Assembly (NCBI GenBank): GCA_000996035.1
Contig: LBYH01000010.1
Location: forward strand, 1-37,359
Direction of reading: 5' to 3'
DNA from: Parcubacteria group bacterium GW2011_GWA2_40_143
GTDB lineage: Bacteria; Patescibacteriota; Minisyncoccia; UBA9983
Length of the DNA stretch: 37,359 nucleotides
The notes beneath the pieces were generated by a model. That model did no database searches. It was not told the DNA's origin and saw only the letters and a program-made list of their open reading frames with translations. This document shows, piece by piece, positions 6,355 to 13,901 of this stretch (positions are counted from its first letter, which is position 1; each line of letters starts with the position of its first letter). The translations under genes were made by a program, and so were the position numbers.

Positions 6355-7383
6355 ATGAGTGAACCAGAAATAAAAATAAAACTGTCCTACATAGTGGGTC
6401 TTAAACCAGTTGTTTTAAAAGAACTTAAACAGCACGATTTTAAAATACTTGATGAGACTGATGATTCTGTATACGTCGAGTTTTCAGATGATATGTTTTC
6501 AAAGATTAAACACCTGAGGAGCGTTGCTCGTGCATACGTCGTTATTCAGAGTGACAAGTATCACCCGACATACCTATCAAACCACAAATCTGTTCTAGGG
6601 AACTTGATTGATATTATTCTTGAGGTCAATAAAAAATCTTTTAAAAGTTTTAGAATTAATTGCGCGGGAGCTGATTCGTCGGAAGTAAGAAGTATTGCTA
6701 AATATATAGAGGAAACATACGAGTTGGAAGAAAAAGAAGAGGCAGATTTAAAAATATATATTATTAAGCCTGAAGATACTTGGGAAATAGGCATTCAGAT
6801 TACCCCTCGGCCATTATCAGTAAGGGACTACAAAGTGGTAAATATGAGCGGGGCAATGGATCCAACTATCGCTCATGCAGTCAATTCATTTTGCAATTTA
6901 GAGGAGGCAAGTTCCTATCTGAATGTGTTTTCTGGAAGTGCCACCCTCCTTATCGAAGCAGGGCAGTCATATCCCAACTTAGAGAACTTGATCGGATTTG
7001 ATAATGACAAAAAACATTTATCTTTATCAATTCAGAATATCAAAAAAGCCGACTTGATAAAGAGGGTTAAGGTAAAGGAGGCAGATATTTTTTATAAGCC
7101 TGATTTCGGAAAATTTGATGCAATAGCATCAGATTTACCATTTGGAATGTTGATATCGAAAAACGAAGACCTTGAAAACCTATACAAAACCTTTGTTGAA
7201 TACTGCGAGGTAAAACTGGAACCGAGGGGAAGATTGGTAGTCTATACCAGTGAGTATGAATTGATTGAATCGATACTCTCAAAATCACAATTTAAGATTA
7301 TACAATCTTTACAATTAAAACTTATAACAAATGCAAATGCCTATTTGAGGCCAAAAATTATTGTTTGTGAATTAAAAAATTAG
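6355..7383 (+). CDS. THUMP-domain RNA methyltransferase (Trm14/RlmL-like)
   Basis: A 342-residue SAM-dependent RNA methyltransferase. Residues about 5-165 fit the ferredoxin-like plus THUMP RNA-binding module (LKPVVLKELKQHDF near the start, SEVRSIAKYIEE, then ITPRPLSVRDYK, equivalent to the RPLxxR linker of UPF0020 proteins). The Rossmann part shows motif I NVFSGSATLLIEA (cognate of CGSGTxxIEA), motif II LIGFDND, and motif IV ASDLPFGMLI. DLPFG rather than NPPYG is characteristic of the Trm14/THUMPD group that makes N2-methylguanosine in tRNA, so tRNA m2G formation is a reasonable but unproven guess; 23S rRNA is the alternative substrate. ATG 6355 gives a natural N-terminus; an in-frame TTG lies 15 codons upstream. 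Confidence 0.8.
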   Translation: MSEPEIKIKLSYIVGLKPVVLKELKQHDFKILDETDDSVYVEFSDDMFSKIKHLRSVARAYVVIQSDKYHPTYLSNHKSVLGNLIDIILEVNKKSFKSFRINCAGADSSEVRSIAKYIEETYELEEKEEADLKIYIIKPEDTWEIGIQITPRPLSVRDYKVVNMSGAMDPTIAHAVNSFCNLEEASSYLNVFSGSATLLIEAGQSYPNLENLIGFDNDKKHLSLSIQNIKKADLIKRVKVKEADIFYKPDFGKFDAIASDLPFGMLISKNEDLENLYKTFVEYCEVKLEPRGRLVVYTSEYELIESILSKSQFKIIQSLQLKLITNANAYLRPKIIVCELKN

Positions 7384-7486
7384 AATTATAGAGGAACTTG
7401 ATTTAAAAGATTTATAATGATACGAGGATTAGAAAGTATCTTAACTAGAAATTGAAAATTGAGGTTTAACTTCTGTTGCAAGGCAA

Positions 7487-7957
7487 CTAGAACTTCATCA
7501 TGTGCGCGATTGAAGTAATGAGCGGTTCCTCAATCTTCTCTTCTTTTATATAGGAAATGAGATGGTCGCGCACTTGTTCCGGATCAGCATCGCCGAGCAT
7601 TATGGTGATGTGATGGGAAAATTTTTTCTTCAGCGCGACAAGAAGTTCCTTTCTGTGAGGAGGGGCGTACTCTATCCAAAAATGATCCATACTTTCATAA
7701 TCATATAATTTTTCTCCGATGAATATTCCGCGAGGATCAAGCGTAAAGGTTACGGTGCTCGGCTTTCTCGCGCCGTACATGGATATGGTGAAACCGGATA
7801 TGGCGATGAGTATGGCAAAAAGAAAACTTTCCAAAATAAGCGCGGCCAGCATCATTGCCAGCGTGATAATACCAAGAACCCAAAACCAGTTTGAGCTTTT
7901 CTCGTGGTAGTGGTATTCCGGCGCGCGCCACGAAATTTTTTTAGGTTGGCTTTGCAT
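7487..7957 (-). CDS. Two-TM conserved membrane protein, unknown function
   Basis: A 156-residue protein with a polar N-terminus (ISWRAPEYHYHEKS), two closely spaced transmembrane helices (about residues 25-60, NWFWVLGIITLAMMLAALI and AILIAISGFTISMYG), and a cytosolic-looking C-terminal domain beginning FTLDPRGIFIGEKLYDYES and ending in a helical IKEEKIEEPLI segment. This layout (two TMs plus a PH-like beta domain) recurs in small membrane proteins of Patescibacteria, but I do not recognise a named family. The ATG at 7957 is preferred to one eight codons upstream because a TGC-TATCAT extended -10 (7980-7972) predicts transcription starting at about 7965, downstream of that alternative. Divergent from metG, sharing its -10 element. 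Confidence 0.7.
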   Translation of the reverse strand: MQSQPKKISWRAPEYHYHEKSSNWFWVLGIITLAMMLAALILESFLFAILIAISGFTISMYGARKPSTVTFTLDPRGIFIGEKLYDYESMDHFWIEYAPPHRKELLVALKKKFSHHITIMLGDADPEQVRDHLISYIKEEKIEEPLITSIAHMMKF

Positions 7958-7971
7958 TGAACTATACTTTA

Positions 7972-7981
7972 ATGATAGCAT
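7972..7981. promoter_or_regulatory. Bidirectional -10 for metG and the 7487-7957 gene
   Basis: Plus strand: TGA-TAGCAT (7973-7981) with TTGCAT 18 bases upstream, serving metG with a leader near 19 bases. Minus strand: the same bases read TGC-TATCAT, serving the divergent gene with a leader near 8 bases. One sequence supplies an extended -10 in both directions. Confidence 0.5.
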
Positions 7982-8006
7982 AGTTTAGTAAACGGTAAAC
8001 AGAAAA

Positions 8007-9488
8007 ATGGACAAATTCTACATAACAACCCCCATATATTATGCCAGCGGCAAGCCTCACATCGGCCATGCCTTTTCCTTAATATACGCGGACGTGCTCG
8101 CGAGATGGCAAAAGAAGAAAGGTAAAAATGTTTTTTTTACCGCCGGCACGGATGAGCACGGCGCCAAGATCGCTCAGAAGGCGGAAGATGCCAAAATAAA
8201 TCCGCAAGAGTTTGTGGATGAGCTGGCGGATATTTATACGGACACATGGCATGCTCTCGGCATAGAATACAGCGATTTTATAAGAACCACTTCAGCCAGG
8301 CACAAGAAAAGTGCGCAAGAATTTTTTAAAAAAATAGACGAGGCGGGCGATATCTACGAGGGAGAATATGAAGGCTTGTATTGCGTGGGTTGCGAAAACT
8401 TCGTGTTGGAGAGAAATTTAAAAGACGGGCTTTGTCCCGACCACAAGACCGTGCCGCAAAAGATTAAAGAGAAAAACTTTTTCTTTAATCTTAAAAAATA
8501 TTTGCCGGAAGTTAAAGAGAAAATAATAAAAGGTGAAATAAAAATTTCGCCGGAGAGTCGGAAGAACGAAACCCTTTCTATAATAGAAAGCAATATCGGA
8601 GACTTTTCTGTTACCAGAGAAAGCGTGAAGTGGGGCATCCCGTTCTTAAGAAGTGATTTGTCGGCAGGAGAGCAAACAATTTATGTATGGGCTGAAGCGC
8701 TGGTTAATTATCTTACGGCGCTTGATTATCCTAACGGCGAAAAATTTAAAATCTTTTGGCCGCCGGATCTTCAGGTTATAGGAGCGGAAATAAATAAGTT
8801 TCACACCGTCTTCTGGCCGGCATTGCTCCTTGCCGCCAAATTGCCGCTCCCCAGAGAAATATTTATACACGGTCTTTTTACCATAGACGGACAGAAGATA
8901 AGTAAAACGATAGGCAACGTGATTGATCCGCTTGATCTCGTGGAGAAATTCGGCGCTGACGCCACGCGCTACTTGCTACTTTCACAGTTCCCGGCTGCCG
9001 AGCATGGTGACGTAAAAGCTGAAGAATTTGTCGCCAAGTACAATAGCGATTTGGCCAATGGCGCGGGCAATCTTCTTGAGAGGTCTTGCAAAATGATAAG
9101 TGATTATCGCGGCGGTAAAATAAAAAGTGAAATAAAAATTGATGGAGGGGTGGAAAAAATAATTACTGAGGCTGAAGAAAAATACGAAAAAAGTTTAAAT
9201 GAACGAAATTTGTTTGAAGCTCTTGACGCGGTTTTTCATATTATAAAAACTCTTGACGTGTATATAAATGAGAAGAAGCCTTGGGAACTTAATAAAAAAG
9301 AAGATAAAAAATCTCAAGATAATTTGGATGAAATTTTAGCCACTTTGCTTGATGGGATTAAAAAAGTTTCAGACTTGTTGGAACCGTTTATGCCCGCTAA
9401 GATTAAGCAGGCCAAAGATTACATCGCGAAGCTTGAGAACGGTGAAATAAAAGAGGGAGACAGGCTCGGACTGTTTCCGAGGATGTAG
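8007..9488 (+). CDS. metG: Methionyl-tRNA synthetase
   Basis: Class I aminoacyl-tRNA synthetase that charges tRNA-Met, including the initiator. The N-terminus MDKFYITTPIYYASGKPHIG leads into the HIGH motif (residues 18-21), then the FTAGTDEHGAKI signature. A zinc-knuckle insertion is visible with CVGC and only one further Cys before DHK (LCPDHK), i.e. C-x2-C...C-x2-H. The KMSKS loop is KISKT at residues 297-301. The anticodon-binding helical domain follows (FVAKYNSDLANGAGNLLERS). At 493 residues it is the short form without the C-terminal EMAP/Trbp111 tRNA-binding domain. The gene is solitary, divergent from a membrane-protein gene, and ends just before a DnaA-box-like sequence. Confidence 0.97.
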   Translation: MDKFYITTPIYYASGKPHIGHAFSLIYADVLARWQKKKGKNVFFTAGTDEHGAKIAQKAEDAKINPQEFVDELADIYTDTWHALGIEYSDFIRTTSARHKKSAQEFFKKIDEAGDIYEGEYEGLYCVGCENFVLERNLKDGLCPDHKTVPQKIKEKNFFFNLKKYLPEVKEKIIKGEIKISPESRKNETLSIIESNIGDFSVTRESVKWGIPFLRSDLSAGEQTIYVWAEALVNYLTALDYPNGEKFKIFWPPDLQVIGAEINKFHTVFWPALLLAAKLPLPREIFIHGLFTIDGQKISKTIGNVIDPLDLVEKFGADATRYLLLSQFPAAEHGDVKAEEFVAKYNSDLANGAGNLLERSCKMISDYRGGKIKSEIKIDGGVEKIITEAEEKYEKSLNERNLFEALDAVFHIIKTLDVYINEKKPWELNKKEDKKSQDNLDEILATLLDGIKKVSDLLEPFMPAKIKQAKDYIAKLENGEIKEGDRLGLFPRM

Positions 9489-9490
9489 AG

Positions 9491-9499
9491 TTATCCACA
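9491..9499 (+). promoter_or_regulatory. Isolated DnaA-box match
   Basis: TTATCCACA, a perfect match to the bacterial DnaA-box consensus, sits two bases after the metG stop codon and upstream of the arginine decarboxylase. A second perfect match lies at 37283-37291. Single boxes can titrate DnaA or modulate transcription; nothing else here looks like an origin. Confidence 0.45.
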
Positions 9500-9568
9500 G
9501 ATCTTTTGCTATTTAACTTTTGCGTGAAAGTGGTATTATTTTCTCAATTGATTATTATTGGTTAACTA

Positions 9569-9609
9569 ATTTTATAACTTCCGGTTTTGTAAAATAGAAG
9601 TTATAAAAT
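9569..9609. promoter_or_regulatory. 13-bp inverted repeat before the arginine decarboxylase
   Basis: Arms ATTTTATAACTTC (9569-9581) and GAAGTTATAAAAT (9597-9609) are perfectly complementary around a 15-base loop, ending 14 bases before the ATG at 9624. As RNA it forms a leader hairpin; as DNA it is a plausible dimer operator. No SD lies between it and the start. Confidence 0.7.
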
Positions 9610-9623
9610 AAAAATTAAATAAG

Positions 9624-10181
9624 ATGGTTCCTAAAAAAGTTTTCTTCACCAAGGGTGTGGGCAGACATAAAGATTATTTGCAGTCTTTTGAGCTGGCGCT
9701 TCGCGATGCCGGCATAGAGACTCAAAATTTAGTTACGGTGTCCAGCATCTTTCCTCCGGGATGCAAGCGTATTGCTAAAGCTGAAGGTGTTAAGTATATG
9801 AAGCCGGGCTCCATTCGCTTTTGCGTAATGAGTCGCAATGCCACTGATGAGCCAAACAGACTTATAGCCGCCTCGGTGGGCTTAGCCATACCGAGAGACA
9901 ATAATCAATACGGCTATCTTAGCGAGCATCATTCTTTCGGTGAAACGGAAGAGAAGGCGGGCGAGTATGCCGAAGATCTTGCCGCCACCATGCTTGCTAG
10001 CACACTTGGCGTGGACTTTGATCCGGACAAAGCTTGGGATGAGAGAGAAAAGTTATACAAATCAAGCGGTAAGTTTATTACCGCCAACAACATCACTCAA
10101 TCGGCTCAAGGACACAAAGGTGGCATCTGGACCACGGTGATAGCCGCCGCCGTTTTCGTGCTTGAAGGGGAGAATCTTTAA
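9624..10181 (+). CDS. Pyruvoyl-dependent arginine decarboxylase
   Basis: Converts arginine to agmatine and CO2, the first step of a polyamine route. The 185-residue proenzyme has the family motif [12 protein letters not shown]: self-cleavage between Ser40 and Ser41 should generate the beta chain and an alpha chain with N-terminal pyruvoyl, the catalytic group used instead of PLP. Other family features are the acidic [16 protein letters not shown] segment with the catalytic Glu region and the C-terminal [20 protein letters not shown]. Length is typical (about 160-195 residues). No agmatinase, agmatine deiminase or spermidine synthase is adjacent, so the use of agmatine is not shown here. The gene stands alone, with a leader hairpin upstream and a strong terminator downstream. 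Confidence 0.92.
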   Translation: MVPKKVFFTKGVGRHKDYLQSFELALRDAGIETQNLVTVSSIFPPGCKRIAKAEGVKYMKPGSIRFCVMSRNATDEPNRLIAASVGLAIPRDNNQYGYLSEHHSFGETEEKAGEYAEDLAATMLASTLGVDFDPDKAWDEREKLYKSSGKFITANNITQSAQGHKGGIWTTVIAAAVFVLEGENL

Positions 10182-10206
10182 GAAGTAATGGACACAAATT
10201 CAAAAC

Positions 10207-10236
10207 AAAAAGGCCTGCGCTAAGCACAGGCCTTTT
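10207..10236 (+). terminator. Intrinsic terminator after arginine decarboxylase
   Basis: Stem AAAAGGCCTG / CAGGCCTTTT with loop CGCTAAGCA followed by a short T-run within the arm. It directly precedes a separate AT-rich palindrome and separates converging genes. Confidence 0.88.
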
Positions 10237-10260
10237 AAATTATTGTTTAAACAATAATTT
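10237..10260. terminator. Perfect 24-bp AT palindrome between converging genes
   Basis: AAATTATTGTTT followed by AAACAATAATTT, a perfect palindrome that overlaps the stop codon of the minus-strand small gene at 10247. It could act as a weak terminator for that gene, or simply close the convergent junction. Confidence 0.5.
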
Positions 10261-10651
10261 TTATTTTTTTCAGTGAGCAGTTTTCTCTGCAGTGGAAACA
10301 GCCTAATTCCATTTCAACCGTTTTGCCGAAAATAATTTGGCCAAACGCGGTCCTTTCTTTTCTCGCTGCCTTTTTAATTTCTTTGGCCAACAAGATCTGT
10401 GTTTTTAGACAACAAATTTCATTGTTCACAATATGGCAAAATGTGTCCCATATTGTTGGTTCAACCGATTCACGAAACGAAGTGAATCTCCACCAAGCTT
10501 CCATGTAATGCTCCTCTATTTTTGGAGCATAAGAAATGATGGGTATTAATTTCTCTCCTATGTCGTTAAAGAAAATAAAGGCGTTGTTGCAGAGTTTATC
10601 GTAATAATCCGTATCATCGCTCGGGTCATAGAAAAATGTCGGATAACACAT
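10247..10651 (-). CDS. Orphan protein of unknown function, strong SD
   Basis: I do not recognise this 134-residue protein. It is acidic and aromatic at the N-terminus (MCYPTFFYDPSDDTDYYDKL), with AWWRFTSF in the middle, a basic helix (LLAKEIKKAARKERTAFGQ), and several cysteines including NEICCLK and the terminal CFHCRENC, which could bind metal. No signal peptide. The start at 10651 is fixed by a canonical AAGGAG seven bases upstream; a GTG two codons earlier would sit too close to it. That SD is unlike the SD-less housekeeping genes of this window and is shared with the small genes at 12447 and 25295. It is solitary, converging on the arginine decarboxylase. Confidence 0.65.
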   Translation of the reverse strand: MCYPTFFYDPSDDTDYYDKLCNNAFIFFNDIGEKLIPIISYAPKIEEHYMEAWWRFTSFRESVEPTIWDTFCHIVNNEICCLKTQILLAKEIKKAARKERTAFGQIIFGKTVEMELGCFHCRENCSLKKIKIIV

Positions 10652-10866
10652 TGCCACTCTCCTTATCTAAAATTTTTGGAATTGTTAAGTAACAGATTAT
10701 ATTTGAGCATTAAACAAATAAAAAGTCAAATTTTTAAATTTGCGGGCGGTGAAGGAGGGGGTTGTGTTTTGCGTCAGCTTTGTTAAGATAAGAGACATAA
10801 TATCGTGTGTGAGTGAATCTGTAGTCAGCGGATTTTAATACTAAAAAATAATTAATAATAAAATAT

Positions 10867-11544
10867 ATGCAAAGAAAAAAATTACTTATGGTCATTATCG
10901 GAGTTTGCGCGGTTGCCGCCGGCGCGTGGTTCTTTTTCTTGAACGGAAAAATATCGCCGCAAAACGGCAAAGCCGAACTTTCCGCCGCGGTTGTCCGTGT
11001 TAATGGCGAAGAGATCGCGCGCGCTAAACTGGAAGATGCTGAGGCGAAAATCGCCATGGGGCAAGGAATTGATGTGGCATCGCTTGATGCCGCGAGTCTC
11101 AAGCAGTTGGAAACGCAAGCACTTGACGCGCTTATCGCCAATGCCTTAATTCAGCAGGCTGTCGCGAGTTCCGGTATTGCGGCAACGGGAGCAGAAATTG
11201 ACGCTCAAATGACGATAATTAAGAGTCAGTTTCAAGATGACTCGCAATTTAAAGGAGCGCTTTTAGAGCAGAAACTTTCCGAATCTGATTTGCGCTCGCA
11301 AGTGGCAGGGAGACTGGCGCAGCAAATGTATCTTGAGCAAGCGGTGGATATCGCGTCAATAACGGTTTCAGACGAGGAAGTGAACGCGCTCTATAATCAG
11401 GCCGCGGTATCGGAAAATGTCCCGCCGCTTGAAGATGTGCGAGGTCAGATTGAATCATTTATTGTCGGCCAGAAACAGCAAGAAATTATCACGGCGCATG
11501 TTCAGAAGCTGCGCGCGGCTGCCAGCATTGAGATTTTGATATAA
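10867..11544 (+). CDS. Anchored SurA-N-type chaperone domain protein
   Basis: A 225-residue exported protein: basic start (MQRKKLL), one hydrophobic signal/anchor (about residues 6-25), then an Ala-rich helical domain typical of the N-terminal peptide-binding half of SurA/PrsA foldases: VVRVNGEEIARAKLEDAEAK, LETQALDALIANALIQQ, the loop ISDEEV-like ITVSDEEVNALYNQAA, and a C-terminal helix DVRGQIESFIVGQKQQ. No parvulin PPIase domain (about 90 residues) is present between these parts, so it would be a holdase-type chaperone for secreted proteins rather than an isomerase. The context, near a peptidase and pilin genes, fits an extracytoplasmic role. No SD precedes the ATG. Confidence 0.8.
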   Translation: MQRKKLLMVIIGVCAVAAGAWFFFLNGKISPQNGKAELSAAVVRVNGEEIARAKLEDAEAKIAMGQGIDVASLDAASLKQLETQALDALIANALIQQAVASSGIAATGAEIDAQMTIIKSQFQDDSQFKGALLEQKLSESDLRSQVAGRLAQQMYLEQAVDIASITVSDEEVNALYNQAAVSENVPPLEDVRGQIESFIVGQKQQEIITAHVQKLRAAASIEILI

Positions 11545-11560
11545 TTTTCTAAACCAAAAA

Positions 11561-12106
11561 TTAAGAAGAAGTAAAACCGCTTTTTTCAAAATGTTGATAG
11601 TCTTTTACTGTTTGCCATTCTCCGCCCCAGTGCCAACCCGCTTCTTTAAAAATTTTTACCACAATACCGTCGGAGGTAATGGTGCCTGCCGTTGTGTGGT
11701 CATAAGAGGAAAGAGCCGGATGTATTGAGCCATCTTTCGCTATATACGGATTCTGTATTGGATTTATGTCTATGGCGGAACCGTAGGAATGACTGGATAG
11801 TCTTTCTGTGCCGTAAATTTTTCTGTAATTAAACGCGGAAGTGTTGTTGTCTTTCATTGATTTATCGTCAGACCAGTCGTATTCGCAAATTGGTATGATC
11901 TTTGCGATTGGGAATTTGGCGATAAAAAGCTTTTTAAAGATATCTTTTGTTTCATCGGTCAGATTCTTATGTGTTACCAATTGTCCGATGCAATTTTCGC
12001 CACCGAAAGAAAAATAAGGCACATCAATAATCTCCAGAGAGTCTTTTATCTTCTTCGGTATCTCTTTGCCTTTTAACGCTTCGGCTAGTGTCATAGTTTG
12101 ATTCAT
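11561..12106 (-). CDS. M15-family D,D-carboxypeptidase-like peptidase
   Basis: Zinc peptidase of the M15 (VanY/DacC-like) group that trims D-Ala or cross-bridge peptides of peptidoglycan. Numbered from the ATG at 12106, the metal ligands are His106 and Asp113 in SSHSYGSAIDINP (SxHxxGxAxD) and His172 in DYQHFE; GWHWGGEW just before is the usual W-GG-W loop. The product is 181 residues and no signal peptide or anchor is seen, so localisation is unclear. An in-frame ATG 11 codons upstream (12139) lies in the terminator hairpin of the preceding gene and would encode that hairpin, so 12106 is preferred. It converges on the SurA-N gene with 16 bases between stops. Confidence 0.85.
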   Translation of the reverse strand: MNQTMTLAEALKGKEIPKKIKDSLEIIDVPYFSFGGENCIGQLVTHKNLTDETKDIFKKLFIAKFPIAKIIPICEYDWSDDKSMKDNNTSAFNYRKIYGTERLSSHSYGSAIDINPIQNPYIAKDGSIHPALSSYDHTTAGTITSDGIVVKIFKEAGWHWGGEWQTVKDYQHFEKSGFTSS

Positions 12107-12122
12107 ATTTTTTTGAAAGAGG

Positions 12123-12145
12123 GCGGGAATGTTTTTCATTCCCGC
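12123..12145 (-). terminator. Terminator of the 12154-12447 gene
   Basis: Perfect nine-base arms GCGGGAATG and CATTCCCGC around a five-base loop, starting 8 bases after the stop codon of the small gene and followed on the minus strand by CCTCTTTC. It separates that gene from the M15 peptidase. Confidence 0.7.
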
Positions 12146-12153
12146 GAAGAGTG

Positions 12154-12447
12154 CTATTTATATGGATTAAATTTTCCTCTTAATTTTTCCAGCGGTAGCA
12201 ATTGCTCCTCCGCCGCATTGGTCAGGGATGTTGAAAAAAACGGAACTCGTGGCAGCCCTTCGCTTGCATACTCCCTGATTTCCAATAGCCACCCGGAATA
12301 CCAGAACTGATTTTTCTCAGTGTTCACGCACTTACCGTACCGCGTGGCGTGGATTTGGAACAGGCGATCATGCTTATTTCCAAAATTACCCGCCCCATTA
12401 AAAACAACCAATTCTCCGACTTGAAACAATGATTTTGGTCTTCCCAT
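12154..12447 (-). CDS. Orphan small protein, canonical SD
   Basis: Unrecognised 97-residue protein. It starts MGRPKSLFQVGELVVFNGAG, with a beta-rich, SH3/KOW-like feel in the first half (VGELVVFNGAGNFG, then QIHATRYGKCVNTEKNQFWY and SGWLLEIREYASEGLP), and ends in a helical Glu/Leu-rich tail (AAEEQLLPLEKLRGKFNPYK). No signal peptide or membrane segment. The start is set by a near-perfect AAAGGAGGT five bases upstream of the ATG at 12447; a longer in-frame version would add a hydrophobic leader without SD and is not favoured. A hairpin terminator follows, making this a self-contained cassette. Confidence 0.65.
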   Translation of the reverse strand: MGRPKSLFQVGELVVFNGAGNFGNKHDRLFQIHATRYGKCVNTEKNQFWYSGWLLEIREYASEGLPRVPFFSTSLTNAAEEQLLPLEKLRGKFNPYK

Positions 12448-12563
12448 ATTAACCTCCTTTGAAAAAGTTGATATTAAGCCCTCTTTTAAAAAAATATTTA
12501 AAAGTAAAAGAACAACATAAAACTGACTCAATTTTACTTATTTTTTAATAATCATGCAAACTG

Positions 12564-12592
12564 TTGCCATATATCCCTTTGCCCCTTAAAAT
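12564..12592 (+). promoter_or_regulatory. Promoter of the DUF805 gene
   Basis: TTGCCA (12564-12569), 17-base spacer, TAAAAT (12587-12592). The predicted leader is about 55 bases, AT-rich and without an SD. Confidence 0.5.
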
Positions 12593-12653
12593 AGTAGAAT
12601 AAAGTTAGTTTTTGCGACTTAAATTTTTTATATTAATATTTAACAAAATAACT

Positions 12654-12998
12654 ATGAATTACTATCTATCAGTTTTAAAAAAGTACGCTGTATTCAGCGG
12701 CCGCGCTCGCAGGGCGGAATATTGGTATTTTGTCTTATTCAATATTATCATAGCCCTTGGTCTTGGTTTATTTGAATGGTTTTCAGGAATAGCTTCTGGA
12801 ACAGATGGAAGTGTACTGGTAAGTATTTACCAGTTAGCCATATTAATTCCGTCTATAGCTGTAGGTGTTCGTAGGATGCACGATGTAAACAAAAGCAGCT
12901 GGTTTATCTTAATTCCAATTTATAATCTTATTTTAGCAGTTACCGACGGAACTAAAGGCGACAATAAATATGGCCATGATCCAAAGGCAGTGGAATAA
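12654..12998 (+). CDS. DUF805 family membrane protein
   Basis: The 114-residue product has the DUF805 layout: a short amphipathic start (MNYYLSVLKKYAVFSGRARR) with the conserved R-A-R-R-x-E-Y-W-Y/F motif, TM helices at about 23-42, 52-70 and 82-98, and the diagnostic VGVRRMHDVNKSSWF (RRLHDxgrSGW in most members) before the last helix, then GTKGDNKYGHDP at the end (G-x-x-G-x-N-x-Y-G-x-D/N-P). The molecular function of DUF805 is unknown; it is often in operons with stress or phage-related genes. Start ATG 12654 gives the expected family N-terminus; the frame could be extended upstream only to a TTG. Confidence 0.9.
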   Translation: MNYYLSVLKKYAVFSGRARRAEYWYFVLFNIIIALGLGLFEWFSGIASGTDGSVLVSIYQLAILIPSIAVGVRRMHDVNKSSWFILIPIYNLILAVTDGTKGDNKYGHDPKAVE

Positions 12999-13328
12999 TG
13001 CCTCTTAGATCTTGATTAATGGTAGTATCATTTTTTAAAAAACATATTTTCCCCAATCCTCCGCTGCGAATCGGAAAAAAAAATGGAAAGGAAATTTTGG
13101 TTTTGCTTCGTCGCTTCAGACTACGAAATGAGCTATTTCTATTTTATCACTTTAGGTGATACCTTGTCGCTCTTTTCTCCGTCCTCACGGCGAGACGAGG
13201 CGCTTCCTCTCGGCGTTTGGTGGTAGCTCTAAACTTTTGTGGCTTCGTTCACTGGTCGTGGTAATTCTTTAAATATGGATTGTGCTAGGCACAAATAAAC
13301 CTGTATGTGCTTGACCCACCCTCCCGTT
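12999..13328. other. Gene-free stretch
   Basis: No supported gene on either strand. It contains small hairpins (TATCAC-TTTAG-GTGATA at about 13144, TTGTGC-TAG-GCACAA at about 13279), a patch of CG-rich text around 13180-13230, and then runs into the repeat at 13329. There is no coding signal I can defend; it may be decayed sequence. Confidence 0.4.
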
Positions 13329-13388
13329 CGCGCACAAATCCCCGCCGTTTTTAGGAGATATTATAAAAACGGCGGGGGCTGGCTCCCG
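13329..13388 (-). repeat. Dispersed hairpin repeat, copy B
   Basis: Reverse-complement copy of 6019-6075, with arms CCCCGCCGTTTTTA and TAAAAACGGCGGGG and matching flanks (GGGAGCC before, ATTTGTGCGCG after on the minus strand). It starts 11 bases after the stop codon of the pilin gene, mirroring copy A after the Fic gene. Differences are a few bases in the loop and one indel in a T-run. Confidence 0.85.
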
Positions 13389-13399
13389 TGTTTCGTAAT

Positions 13400-13897
13400 T
13401 TAATTTCGAAGATAGAATTGATATGTATAGCTGCTCGCGGTTGGCCCACCCCAATTTCCAACCTGAGTACAACCAGAAGAGCCTTGCGACTCGTTCACGG
13501 CACCAAGAAGGTACTGCTGTCCGTCACTCCAATACGCATAAAATTGTGCGCCGCCACATCCACTCCCAACATAAGTGTTTCTTCCCGGGTCATAAGCCAC
13601 AGTTGGAATATCACCGTCAATTATGAGAGCGCCAAGCGGATTGCAAGAGAGATCAGTCGTTTGTTGATTCACCCAGCAATCACGATCACTTCCTGCTCCG
13701 CCAACCGGGTACGCGTTTTTGTTGGAATAATAAAGTTCAAGCGCAGTTCGGATAATGCTGAGGTCAGATTGGCGACGTGCGTCACGCGCTTTAACGCGCG
13801 CGGTGTTAAGACTTGCCAAAACTACGGAGGACAATATCCCAATAATTGCAATAACAACAAGTAATTCTATAAGTGTAAATCCTTTTGCATTTTTCAT
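13400..13897 (-). CDS. Type IV pilin-like major/minor pilin
   Basis: A 165-residue prepilin. The start at 13897 gives the short basic leader MKNAKG, then F-T-L-I-E and the 20-residue hydrophobic helix (LLVVIAIIGILSSVVLASLN): cleavage by prepilin peptidase after Gly6 and methylation of Phe are expected, with Glu5 of the mature protein present. After the helix, ARVKARDARRQSDLSIIRTA is the typical amphipathic alpha-1C, followed by a cysteine-containing globular domain (Cys in RDCW, LSCN, GSGCGG and SGCTQ, probably two disulfides). It assembles in the envelope as a pilus or pseudopilus. It is 4 bases downstream of a 101-residue TM protein and shares its promoter. A longer in-frame ORF upstream is not used. 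Confidence 0.93.
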   Translation of the reverse strand: MKNAKGFTLIELLVVIAIIGILSSVVLASLNTARVKARDARRQSDLSIIRTALELYYSNKNAYPVGGAGSDRDCWVNQQTTDLSCNPLGALIIDGDIPTVAYDPGRNTYVGSGCGGAQFYAYWSDGQQYLLGAVNESQGSSGCTQVGNWGGPTASSYTYQFYLRN

Positions 13898-13901
13898 AAA
13901 T

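Noticed and set aside
9491-9499. Replication origin at DnaA boxes
   Set aside because: Only single isolated boxes at 9491 and 37283; no dnaA, dnaN or box cluster in the window.
12107-12139. Upstream ATG for the M15 peptidase
   Set aside because: The extra 11 codons are the terminator hairpin of the preceding gene.
12999-13328. CRISPR or repeat array in the gene-free stretch
   Set aside because: Only unrelated short hairpins; no regularly spaced repeats.
13388-13864. Long plus-strand frames opposite the pilin
   Set aside because: Sequence is low-plausibility and the opposite strand is an unmistakable pilin.
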